Below the pieces are notes generated by a model. The model was not told where the DNA came from. It ran no database searches and was given only the letters and a program-made list of their open reading frames with translations. From the NCBI GenBank assembly GCA_024685535.1, contig JAIKVS010000040.1, positions 1 through 52,805 of the forward strand: a stretch of DNA of 52,805 nucleotides, given 5' to 3'. Shown here in pieces: positions 8,710 to 16,779 of the stretch (the stretch's first letter is position 1; the number at the start of each line of letters is the position of its first letter). The position numbers and the translations under genes were made by a program. The stretch is from Oscillospiraceae bacterium. GTDB lineage: Bacteria; Bacillota; Clostridia; Oscillospirales; Oscillospiraceae.

Positions 8710-8936
8710 CAGGCTTCCTGGCTGAAGGAGTTAAGAAGGCCCTCCCTCCCTGGCTTCTCATGTTTTCGGTTGAAGGTGAAAGAGAATATTATCGGCAGAT
8801 GGATTATCAAAAAAAATATTTTATACAAATACCTTCTCCTGAGGGTGGGGAGGGACCCCCTCGGCCTCCCTTCGGCGCCCCCCTCGCGCAAGCGCCGATT
8901 TCACGCACAGATCTAAATCACCAAGGAGGTGAAACA

Positions 8937-9200
8937 GTGAGTTTAGCAACAATAGTTGAATCCAACGATAATTTGGCTATGCTGCGAGCATTGCGCAGAA
9001 AGCTTGCAGAGACCATAGACACAACAACCAGCGCGCGTGATCTCCCGGCACTATGCCGGCAGCTTCAGAGTGTTTCCGAAAGAATCACAGAGCTGGAGGC
9101 GCAGCAAAGTGATGATCCTATAGGAGAGATCCTCAAGGAACGGAGCAGGCGGCCGCTGCGAGACAGCAACAGAAAAACAATATATCAGGATAACGAATGA
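8937..9200 (+). CDS. small phage protein, terminase-small-subunit-like (tentative)
   Basis: GTG start with SD aaggaggtg; ESNDNLAMLRALRRKLAETIDTTTSARDLPALCRQLQSVSERITELEAQ resembles short proteins next to phage terminases. ORF-track N-terminal extension to 8760 not favoured. Confidence 0.5.
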   Translation: MSLATIVESNDNLAMLRALRRKLAETIDTTTSARDLPALCRQLQSVSERITELEAQQSDDPIGEILKERSRRPLRDSNRKTIYQDNE

Positions 9201-9210
9201 AGGAAATGAT

Positions 9211-9417
9211 ATGGAGATTATACGAAATTGCCCGCATTGTGGCGCTTCATGCAGCCTGGTGTTGAAGCAAAACCTTAAAGGTACAATGTATACATTTGTT
9301 CAATGTGATGGCTGCCGGGCGCAATCTCGAACTATACGGATTGTTGACTCGACCGAGGAAGCACAGGCAATGGCAATAACATTATGGAACCGGAGAGATA
9401 AACATAACGGAGATTAA
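9211..9417 (+). CDS. Lar-like restriction alleviation zinc-ribbon protein
   Basis: CPHCGA...VQCDGCRAQSRTI...EEAQAMAITLWNRR matches Lar layout (two CxxC plus terminal WNRR). Confidence 0.65.
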   Translation: MEIIRNCPHCGASCSLVLKQNLKGTMYTFVQCDGCRAQSRTIRIVDSTEEAQAMAITLWNRRDKHNGD

Positions 9418-9441
9418 AACTAATCTTTCAGGTGAGTAATC

Positions 9442-10050
9442 TTGAACGATGTTTCACAGTTAGCTTTATCCATCCAGCGAGGCCGCGATGACCTGATCCC
9501 GGAACTATGGGAGGCCGTCCGCGGCCTTGTGGGATGGTTTGCAATGAGGTTTTATCTGCTCAGGGAAGATGAATGTAACCGGCATAAGATTGAAGTCGAG
9601 GATCTTGTCCAGGAAGGTTTTTTCGCATTGCTCGACAGTATCAGGAAGTATGATCCTGAGAAGGGAGCTTTCAGCACCTTCCTTGCCTGGGATCTCCGGC
9701 ACGGCTTCCAGGCTGCCATAGGGAGAACTACTCGACAACGTGGTGACATGCTTAATAATTGCCTGTCGCTTGATGCAGAGCTGGATTCCGAAGATCCTGA
9801 CAGTGAATCGTTGATTGACTATATTTCTGATGGTGTAGACTATGCCGCTGCGGTCGAGCACAAAGTCTATCTGCAGCAGCTCCGTGAAGAGCTTGAAAAG
9901 GTGCTGGCTGCGATCCCGGCAGAACAGGCTGAAGTGATAAAGGAATCATTCTACAACGGCAGAACACTAACAGAGATTGCTGCCGCTAAAGCTCAGACGG
10001 TCGAGAACATCCGCAGAAAAAAGGAAAACGGCCTCCGTGAACTTAGGTGA
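9442..10050 (+). CDS. sigma-70 family RNA polymerase sigma factor (element-encoded)
   Basis: Region 2-like VEDLVQEGFFALLDSIRKYDPEKGAFSTFLAWDLRHGF and region 4-like AEQAEVIKESFYNGRTLTEIAAAKAQTVENIRRKKENGLREL. Confidence 0.85.
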   Translation: MNDVSQLALSIQRGRDDLIPELWEAVRGLVGWFAMRFYLLREDECNRHKIEVEDLVQEGFFALLDSIRKYDPEKGAFSTFLAWDLRHGFQAAIGRTTRQRGDMLNNCLSLDAELDSEDPDSESLIDYISDGVDYAAAVEHKVYLQQLREELEKVLAAIPAEQAEVIKESFYNGRTLTEIAAAKAQTVENIRRKKENGLRELR

Positions 10051-10159
10051 AGCAAATATATCCACGAGCTGGAGCGATTCGTTGACCTGGAAACAAACTT
10101 CTATAGGCCATCGTCAGTGAACCGCTTTAATGCTTCCCATACTTCCGTAGTCGAGGAGC

Positions 10160-10375
10160 TTGTCCTATTCCGAGAACGAAAGCGAGGTGAATACTATCGC
10201 AGTATATGTTAAAAACGGCGATCTTGATTCTGCACTTGAAGTATTCAAGAAGCAAACGTCAAAGGGCCATATAGTTGATGATTACAACGATCAGAGCTCT
10301 TTCAAGAGCGATCACCAGCGACGGCGGGATAAACAATGGCAGCGCGAAGTAAAACGGCGTAGAAAGCAAAAATAA
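10160..10375 (+). CDS. ribosomal protein bS21-like protein
   Basis: VYVKNGDLDSALEVFKKQTSKGHIVDDY..SSFKSDHQRRRDKQWQREVKRRRKQK resembles bS21 (KNE.L..ALRRFKR..SK.G....F..PS.+RK+K...A+R+.K). Start uncertain: TTG 10160 or GTG 10187. Confidence 0.65.
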   Translation: MSYSENESEVNTIAVYVKNGDLDSALEVFKKQTSKGHIVDDYNDQSSFKSDHQRRRDKQWQREVKRRRKQK

Positions 10376-10443
10376 TAGCGATTAATGGAAAGCGCCAGGA
10401 GGCCGAAAATATGCTTCCTGACGCGTGCTTTTGTTGATTCAGC

Positions 10444-10884
10444 TTAGAAATGCAGCTCTAAGCTATTATCTAATTTATCAAGATTCTCAGCAACAAGTGA
10501 TATAGCAGCATTAAGAAGTGAATAATACTTAACGGCCCAATCGGCGGCCTTATGAACGCGATCTTCGAGGCTGCCTGACCCTTCTGTTAAACTTCCGTTA
10601 AAGTCACGTTCATCAAAGCAGCTCTGCATTAAACCTACAAGCAGATCCCTGTTCAGTATGATTGCATATCTGACTTCTTTATCAATGTAATCGCTGTTGA
10701 TCCTGTCAAAGTCATTGTTTTCTACTTCGTTAATCTTTCCCATTGCATGAACACCGGCAGCATATGCCAGCTTGATGGCCTCATCCTGATCCGGAACCGC
10801 GGCAATAAGATGCAGCAGCTCATTCTGCTGAAGGGCAATCTCCTTAGGAATGTTGTTATATTCTGTCGTTTCAAGTTTTCTCAT
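10444..10884 (-). CDS. orphan hypothetical protein (possible cargo)
   Basis: 146 aa, SD aaaggaggaaagc, opposite strand to the operon, own promoter. Confidence 0.75.
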   Translation of the reverse strand: MRKLETTEYNNIPKEIALQQNELLHLIAAVPDQDEAIKLAYAAGVHAMGKINEVENNDFDRINSDYIDKEVRYAIILNRDLLVGLMQSCFDERDFNGSLTEGSGSLEDRVHKAADWAVKYYSLLNAAISLVAENLDKLDNSLELHF

Positions 10885-10921
10885 GTGCTTTCCTCCTTTT
10901 ATTTCGGCAATGCCGTTGCTT

Positions 10922-10957
10922 CATAATAACACATATACCGGTATATACTCAATATTT
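10922..10957 (-). promoter_or_regulatory. Promoter with operator palindrome in spacer
   Basis: Minus strand: TTGAGT-18-TATTAT; spacer contains perfect 14-bp palindrome ATATACCGGTATAT (10933-10946). Confidence 0.55.
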
Positions 10958-11059
10958 CACTCTGCATAAATCTCTACCGGTTGATTTGTAATGGTTGCCT
11001 AATGACCACAATGGAGCTGCTATGATAGAATAAACTATCTATCACTAGGAGGCGATCAC

Positions 11060-11287
11060 GTGGCAAGGCCAACAAAGCGAACGGCTGACGAAAAGAAAGA
11101 GCAGCAGAAGGCAGCACAAAAACGATATATTGAGAAGCTGGCTCGCGTTGAGATCACCATGCCTCCGGAACGGAAACAGCAGATTCAGGATCATGTTAAG
11201 GTAACAGGGGAGAGCATCAATCAATTCCTTAACCGAGCAGCAGAGGAAACCATTGAAAACGATATAAAAGACAAGGCCGAGGAGTGA
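11060..11287 (+). CDS. ribbon-helix-helix (Arc-like) DNA-binding protein
   Basis: ARVEITMPPERKQQIQDHVKVTGESINQFLNRAAEETIE; SD aggagg; extended -10 TGCTATGAT upstream. Confidence 0.75.
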   Translation: MARPTKRTADEKKEQQKAAQKRYIEKLARVEITMPPERKQQIQDHVKVTGESINQFLNRAAEETIENDIKDKAEE

Positions 11288-11314
11288 TTTCTCCCCGGCT
11301 TCATTTTGTCTCAA

Positions 11315-11340
11315 TTTGTTGACACTTTTTGTTGACACTC
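11315..11340. repeat. Putative integrase arm-type sites, right
   Basis: tttgttgacactttttgttgacactc: TGTTGACAC twice with 13-bp period, same motif and orientation as left end. Confidence 0.65.
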
Positions 11341-11383
11341 ACTGTTTTGCGGAAAACCACCATCTTTGAAAAGTTACAAAATG

Positions 11384-11424
11384 CAATAAAAAAGAGCCAA
11401 AACCTTGAAGTTTTGACCCTTAAA
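11384..11424 (-). terminator. Element-supplied terminator for tRNA-Pro
   Basis: Minus strand: GGGTCAAAACTTCAAGGTTTTGGCTCTTTTTT, hairpin plus T-tract just downstream of the tRNA. Confidence 0.6.
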
Positions 11425-11426
11425 AG

Positions 11427-11502
11427 TGGTCGGAGTGCGGAGATTTGAACTCCGGGCCTCTTGGTCCCGAACCAAGCGCGCTACCATCTGCGCTACACCC
11501 CG
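11427..11502 (-). tRNA. tRNA-Pro (anticodon CGG), CCA encoded; contains attR 11427-11471
   Basis: CGGGGTGTAGCGCAGATGGTAGCGCGCTTGGTTCGGGACCAAGAGGCCCGGAGTTCAAATCTCCGCACTCCGACCA folds as a cloverleaf. Confidence 0.95.
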
Positions 11503-11658
11503 TTTTTCGACAGCTTTGATATTATACTTTCTGTAAACAGTATTGTCAAGTAAAACAACTGCGTCGATCAGTATGAAAAAGCAGATAATTAACTTCTCAA
11601 GTTCGCTGCGATATGCTATACTAATTAAAATAAATTTATGGTAAGAGACAGGGTAATA

Positions 11659-12546
11659 ATGGACAGAATAATACATGCTACGGCGGCTGACGGCCTGATA
11701 AAGATGGAAGTGGTTGTTGCGCGCGATTCAGTTGAGAAGGCGCGCACAATACATGACTGTACACCTACTGCCTGTGCAGCACTTGGAAGAACTCTTTGTG
11801 CGGCCTCGCTTCTAGGCAATATGATGAAAGAGGATAACGGTACTGTGACTATCAGAATAAACGGCGGCGGACCGATCGGCAGTATCACGGCAGTTTCTGA
11901 TTCATCGGGCAATGTCAGGGGATTTGTAGATAATCCGCATACGGAGCTGCCGCTCAGGGCGGATGGAAAGCTCGATGTTGGAGCTGCGGTCGGAAAAGAC
12001 GGAACCATAACTGTTTCAAAGGATATCGGACTCAAGGAGCCTTATATCGGCTCGGTTGAGCTTGTCAGCGGTGAGATCGCGGAAGACTTTACTAATTATC
12101 TTCTTGTCAGCGAACAGGTGGCCTCAGCGTCTGCACTCGGCGTGCTGGTCGATACAGATCTTTCTGTCAGGGCGGCAGGCGGGTTCCTTGTTCAGCTGAT
12201 GCCGGGGGCAGGAGATGAGCTGATTACTAAACTTGAGGACAATATCTTTTTAATGGATGCCCTTACCACTGTTCTTGATGAGGACGGACCCGAGGAGCTT
12301 TTCAGACAGGTCCTTAAGGGTCTTGAATACCATATGGTCGGTACGGATGAAATAAGCTACAAATGCTACTGCAGCGAGGAAAGAGTCCTTGAAGCCGTCA
12401 GCTGTATCGGTAATGATGAACTGAAGCAGCTTTTCGGAGATGGAAAGACCATAGAGGTGAACTGCCAGTTCTGTGACAGGGTCTATTCCATTGGACCCGA
12501 AAAGATGAAGGAATATATCTTATCAAAAAAAGATAAGAATATATAA
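11659..12546 (+). CDS. hslO: Hsp33 redox-regulated chaperone
   Basis: C-terminal zinc motif CYCSEERV...CQFCDRVY; Hsp33 N-terminal pattern. Confidence 0.93.
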   Translation: MDRIIHATAADGLIKMEVVVARDSVEKARTIHDCTPTACAALGRTLCAASLLGNMMKEDNGTVTIRINGGGPIGSITAVSDSSGNVRGFVDNPHTELPLRADGKLDVGAAVGKDGTITVSKDIGLKEPYIGSVELVSGEIAEDFTNYLLVSEQVASASALGVLVDTDLSVRAAGGFLVQLMPGAGDELITKLEDNIFLMDALTTVLDEDGPEELFRQVLKGLEYHMVGTDEISYKCYCSEERVLEAVSCIGNDELKQLFGDGKTIEVNCQFCDRVYSIGPEKMKEYILSKKDKNI

Positions 12547-12563
12547 ATGAACAGGAGACCGAA

Positions 12564-14075
12564 ATGAACGACGAGAAAGAAAAGCGAATAATCAAAAGAA
12601 ACCTTTTAATGTTTCCGCTGGGCACCGTAGGGCGCGATATGATGTACAACCTGGTGACGAGCTATCTTCTCACCTTTGTACTTTTCACCCGGCAGCTCAA
12701 TGCGGCTCAGCTATCCGCTATTACCGGAATAATGGTTGCAGCGAGGGTGTTTGACGCATTGAATGATCCCATCATGGGCAATATCATCGAGCGTACAAGG
12801 ACCAGAATAGGCAAATTCAAACCCTGGCTCATCATAGGCATACTTACAACTGCGGTCGTTATATATGCGACCTTCAATACAAAGCTGCAGGGCTGGGGCT
12901 TCGTCGTATTCTTCGGAGTGATGTATTTCCTTTATTCTATCACCTATACGATGCACGATATATCTTACTGGGGTATGGTCCCGGCTCTGAGCTCAGATGC
13001 AGACACACGAAATAAATTCACTTCCCGCGCAACTTTGTTTGCAGGTATAGGCGGTATGCTTGCAGCTTCATTCATACCCATGCTCACCGCCGGAGACAGC
13101 GCGATCGGCGGCGATGCTGTTACAGCATATGGGATTGTTGCATTCATCATAGCGGTTCTTGGACCGGTATTTCTCGCATTTACGGTTTTCGGAGTTAAGG
13201 AGCAGCGCGACTATAACGATGATCCTGTACCCCCTGTAAGTTTCAAGAAGATATGGACAACGATCTCCGGAAACGATCAGCTCCTCTGGATAGCACTTAT
13301 CTTCCTTCTGCAGCAGATAGGAAACGGCATAGTGCTCTCCGGTATAGGCCAGACTTTCATCTATGTGGAATTCGGATACAAAGGCAGCTTCTTCACTGTG
13401 TTCCAGATGCTCGGCATGATGGTCACAGGATTCCTTATGATCTTCTACCCGACTATATCAAGGCATATGCACCGTAAGAAGCTGATGGATCTGCTTATGC
13501 TTCTTGCAGCGATCGGCTATGTAATTATGCTCATTCCTTCTCTCTTCATCCCCAAGGGAGTAATGAACGTTGCAGGATTTGATATCAAGTTCATACTGCT
13601 CACTCTTGGCTACATGCTGGCAAACTTCGGCCAGTACGGTTTCTATCTCATCATGATGATCTCAATCATGAATACAGTAGAATATAACGAACTCAGACAT
13701 GCAACGAGAGATGAAGGCATAATCTCCTCGCTGAGGCCTTTTATCACCAAGCTTGCCTCAGCGCTCACGGTGGCAATTGCAAACATTACTTATATCACAT
13801 TCGGCATACTTGATTATACTAATGGCATCGCGAAACAGGAGCAGCTGGCTAATCAAGGCATCATAACCTCCGAAGCCAAAGGTGAGGCTGTAACGCAGCT
13901 CCTCTCCGGAGTACAGGCAAATCAGTCTCTGGGCCTGCTCTTCGTTATGACTGTGGTCCCTTGTGTACTCATGTTCCTTTCATATATCCTATATAAAAAG
14001 TTCTATAAGCTTGATGAAGAGGAATACGACCGTATCTGCGGTGAACTTGAAGCCAGAACGCAGGATACCATCTGA
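12564..14075 (+). CDS. GPH family (glycoside-pentoside-hexuronide) MFS transporter
   Basis: 503 aa, 12-TM-like, NDPIMGNIIERTRTRIGKFKPW motif. Confidence 0.85.
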   Translation: MNDEKEKRIIKRNLLMFPLGTVGRDMMYNLVTSYLLTFVLFTRQLNAAQLSAITGIMVAARVFDALNDPIMGNIIERTRTRIGKFKPWLIIGILTTAVVIYATFNTKLQGWGFVVFFGVMYFLYSITYTMHDISYWGMVPALSSDADTRNKFTSRATLFAGIGGMLAASFIPMLTAGDSAIGGDAVTAYGIVAFIIAVLGPVFLAFTVFGVKEQRDYNDDPVPPVSFKKIWTTISGNDQLLWIALIFLLQQIGNGIVLSGIGQTFIYVEFGYKGSFFTVFQMLGMMVTGFLMIFYPTISRHMHRKKLMDLLMLLAAIGYVIMLIPSLFIPKGVMNVAGFDIKFILLTLGYMLANFGQYGFYLIMMISIMNTVEYNELRHATRDEGIISSLRPFITKLASALTVAIANITYITFGILDYTNGIAKQEQLANQGIITSEAKGEAVTQLLSGVQANQSLGLLFVMTVVPCVLMFLSYILYKKFYKLDEEEYDRICGELEARTQDTI

Positions 14076-14156
14076 GATCTGACACAGTAATGCTATGCTG
14101 CCGCGGCATTTTATCACCGCGGCGGCATTTTGATTCTTCTTTCGACCGGAGCAGCC

Positions 14157-15992
14157 ATGGATAAACGCCTGAAAAGAATTCTTCCCAAAGTACAGAAGCC
14201 GTCGAGATATACCGGCGGTGAATACAATCAGATAATTAAAGATAAAGACTCCGTTGACCTGAGAGTCGCCTTTTGCTTTCCGGATACATATGAGATAGGT
14301 ATGTCTAATCTTGGCATGAGCATCCTTTATCAGACGATGAACAGCCTTGATTTCGTATGGTGTGAGAGAGCTTTTGCTCCATGGGGCGATATGTATGAGG
14401 AGATGAAGAAAGAAGATATCCCTCTTTATGCCCTTGAAAGCGGAGATGAACTGAAGAAGTTCGATGTGCTGGCTTTTTCCATAGGTTATGAAATGGCATA
14501 TACAACTGTACTGGATATGCTGGACATGTCCGGGATCCCGCTGCGCAGTGAGGACAGAAAAGATCTTCTTCCGATAGTTTTCGCAGGTGGCAGCGCCTGC
14601 GTGAACGCCGAGCCTATGACGCCTTTTATAGATATATTCCTGATAGGTGAAGGCGAAGAGATGGACAACGATGTTCTCCGACTTCTCCGTAGGGCAAAGC
14701 AAGAGGGATGGAGCAAAGACCGCTTTCTTGAAGAAGCGGCGAAGATACAGGGAGTTTATGTGCCTTCTCTGTACGATGTTGAGTATAATGAAGACGGAAC
14801 TGTGCGCTCATATACCCCCCGAAGCGGCGTCCCTGCAAGAGTGCTTAAAAGGATAGTTGAGGACCTTGATGCTTCACCTTATCCGGTAAATCCTATAGTG
14901 CCTTCCACGGAAGTGGTCCATGACAGAGTGAGTCTTGAGCTTTTCCGCGGATGTGTGCGCGGATGCCGGTTCTGCCAGGCCGGTTATATCTACAGGCCGA
15001 TAAGATCCAAAAAACCTGATACGCTGATCCGCCAGGGAATAGAAGCCATACAGAACACAGGACATGAAGAGATCAGTCTTCTGTCACTCAGCACGAGCGA
15101 CTACAGACCACTTTCCGGACTTTGTGACGGACTGCTTGAATACTGCGAATCAAGAAGCGTTGGCCTTGCCCTCCCGTCTCTGAGAGCGGATAATTTCTCC
15201 GTTGAAATTATGGAAAAGATTCAAAAAGTCCGAAAGAGCGGACTTACATTCGCCGTGGAAGGCGGCAGCCAGCGCCTTCGTGACGCAATAAACAAAAACG
15301 TTACCGAGGAAGATGTGCTCAATACCTGCGCACTGGCTTTCTCTGGAGGCTGGAACACAGTAAAGCTGTATTATATGCTCGGTCTGCCGACTGAAACGGA
15401 TGAGGATATAGTCGGTATCGCAGAGATGAGTGAGAAGATACTGCACTGCTGGAGAGTAAATGCCAAAAACAAAAACAGGGGTGTTCGGATAACTGTGTCC
15501 ACCTCCTGCTTTATACCGAAACCGCACAGTCCTTTCCAGTGGGAAGCTCAAATAAGCCAGGAGGAGTATCTCAGAAGAGTTAATCTTCTGCGTTCATCCA
15601 TAAAAGCAAAAAATGTTGTCTACAATTGGCACGATGCAGAAACAAGCGTTATTGAAGCTGCACTTTCCAGAGGCGACAGACGCATGGCAGATGTCATCGA
15701 GGAAGTTTTCCACAACGGAGGAAGGCTGGATGCCTGGACCGACTATTTCCGTTATGACAGGTGGAACCGGGCATTCGAAAAATGTGGACTTGACCGTGAC
15801 TTTTATGCTTCGCGCGAGCGGCAGGTGACAGAGATCCTGCCCTGGGATGTAATCGACGTAGGAGTAAGAAAATCGCTCCTGATAAGGGAAAAGGAGAGAG
15901 CTTACCGTTCTGAGCTCTCGCCTGACTGCCGGAAAAGCTGTTCCGCATGCGGAGCCGCCGCTCTGCTGAAAGGAGCAAAGTGCGATGAATAA
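14157..15992 (+). CDS. TIGR03960-type B12-binding/radical SAM protein
   Basis: FRGCVRGCRFCQAGYIYRPIR radical SAM motif and family N-terminus. Confidence 0.9.
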   Translation: MDKRLKRILPKVQKPSRYTGGEYNQIIKDKDSVDLRVAFCFPDTYEIGMSNLGMSILYQTMNSLDFVWCERAFAPWGDMYEEMKKEDIPLYALESGDELKKFDVLAFSIGYEMAYTTVLDMLDMSGIPLRSEDRKDLLPIVFAGGSACVNAEPMTPFIDIFLIGEGEEMDNDVLRLLRRAKQEGWSKDRFLEEAAKIQGVYVPSLYDVEYNEDGTVRSYTPRSGVPARVLKRIVEDLDASPYPVNPIVPSTEVVHDRVSLELFRGCVRGCRFCQAGYIYRPIRSKKPDTLIRQGIEAIQNTGHEEISLLSLSTSDYRPLSGLCDGLLEYCESRSVGLALPSLRADNFSVEIMEKIQKVRKSGLTFAVEGGSQRLRDAINKNVTEEDVLNTCALAFSGGWNTVKLYYMLGLPTETDEDIVGIAEMSEKILHCWRVNAKNKNRGVRITVSTSCFIPKPHSPFQWEAQISQEEYLRRVNLLRSSIKAKNVVYNWHDAETSVIEAALSRGDRRMADVIEEVFHNGGRLDAWTDYFRYDRWNRAFEKCGLDRDFYASRERQVTEILPWDVIDVGVRKSLLIREKERAYRSELSPDCRKSCSACGAAALLKGAKCDE

Positions 15993-16647
15993 ACTGAGAA
16001 TGCTCTTTTCAAAAAACGGCAGAGCGGTCTATATCTCCCATCTTGATCTTATGCATACTATGCAGAGAGCAATATCCCGTGCCGGTTTTTCCCTGAAGTA
16101 TTCCGAAGGTTATAACCCGCACCCGCAGATATCCATAGCTCTGCCGCTTTCAGTTGGTATGTCGAGCTGCTGCGAAATAATGGACCTGAGGCTGAATGAG
16201 GACATATCGCCCGATGTATTTAAGCAGAGATTGAATGATGCGCTCCCCGAAGGCATACATGTGGAAGAGGTATATACTGCGGAAGAAAAGTGCTCCGGTA
16301 TAAAATGGCTCAGGGTAAAAGGCATATATGAATATGACAGCCGGGATGCAGCCATGGTGCTGCCGCAGCTGATCAGCTTTTTTGAGCGGGAAAACATTGT
16401 CGTTCAGAAAAAAACAAAACGCGGCGTTACAGATGCCGATATCCGGCCGATGATCCGGGAGATCAGCTTTGCATTTGCTGAAAAAGGCTTAATTGAAATG
16501 GAAGCTGTTATATCAGCTACGGAACCAACACTGAACCCGGAACTGATAACTGCTGCTCTGCGTGTTTTGAACCCTGATATTGCACCGGGTTTTGCCGCCT
16601 ATGAAAGGATCGGGATATACAGACAGGACATGACGGTTTTCAGATAA
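15985..16647 (+). CDS. TIGR03936/DUF2344 radical SAM-associated protein
   Basis: Start MNKLRMLFSKNGRAVYISHLDLMHTMQRAISRAGFSLKYSEGYNPHPQISIALPL; overlaps previous gene. Confidence 0.9.
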   Translation: MNKLRMLFSKNGRAVYISHLDLMHTMQRAISRAGFSLKYSEGYNPHPQISIALPLSVGMSSCCEIMDLRLNEDISPDVFKQRLNDALPEGIHVEEVYTAEEKCSGIKWLRVKGIYEYDSRDAAMVLPQLISFFERENIVVQKKTKRGVTDADIRPMIREISFAFAEKGLIEMEAVISATEPTLNPELITAALRVLNPDIAPGFAAYERIGIYRQDMTVFR

Positions 16648-16654
16648 AAAAAGC

Positions 16655-16779
16655 TTGCAATATCCTGTTACTTATGTTATATTACCAAAGCCTGTGCGGT
16701 TTATCGCACGAGAAAGGCGGTCCGCTGCCGAGGCTTTTGCCCGCCGGTAAGAACGTCTATATTGAAAGAAGGAAAGAAT
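16655..16779 (+). promoter_or_regulatory. rplS promoter and probable L19 leader RNA
   Basis: TTGCAA-17-TATATT promoter; nested hairpins GCC..GTGCGgtttatCGCAC..GGC and GGCGG...CCGCC upstream of rplS. Confidence 0.5.

Larger units (their letters stand above)
1891..11471. mobile_element. Integrative element at tRNA-Pro(CGG), satellite-like, ~9.54 kb unit
   Basis: 45-bp direct repeats at both ends, one inside an intact tRNA; integrase at one end; XRE/excisionase switch; PrimPol-helicase; phage-type small ORFs; no structural, large terminase or conjugation genes recognised. Confidence 0.92.

Noticed and set aside
8832-8895. G-quadruplex in the GC-skewed spacer
   Set aside because: Only three clear G-runs per strand in suitable spacing; too weak to claim.
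8760-8936. N-terminal extension of the 8760-9200 ORF
   Set aside because: Proline/glycine-rich artefact of the GC-skewed spacer; a strong SD (aaggaggtg) precedes GTG 8937.
10444-11287. Classical toxin-antitoxin pair (RHH antitoxin plus orphan ORF)
   Set aside because: The two genes are divergent, not co-transcribed, and the 146-aa protein lacks recognisable toxin motifs; kept as regulator/cargo instead.
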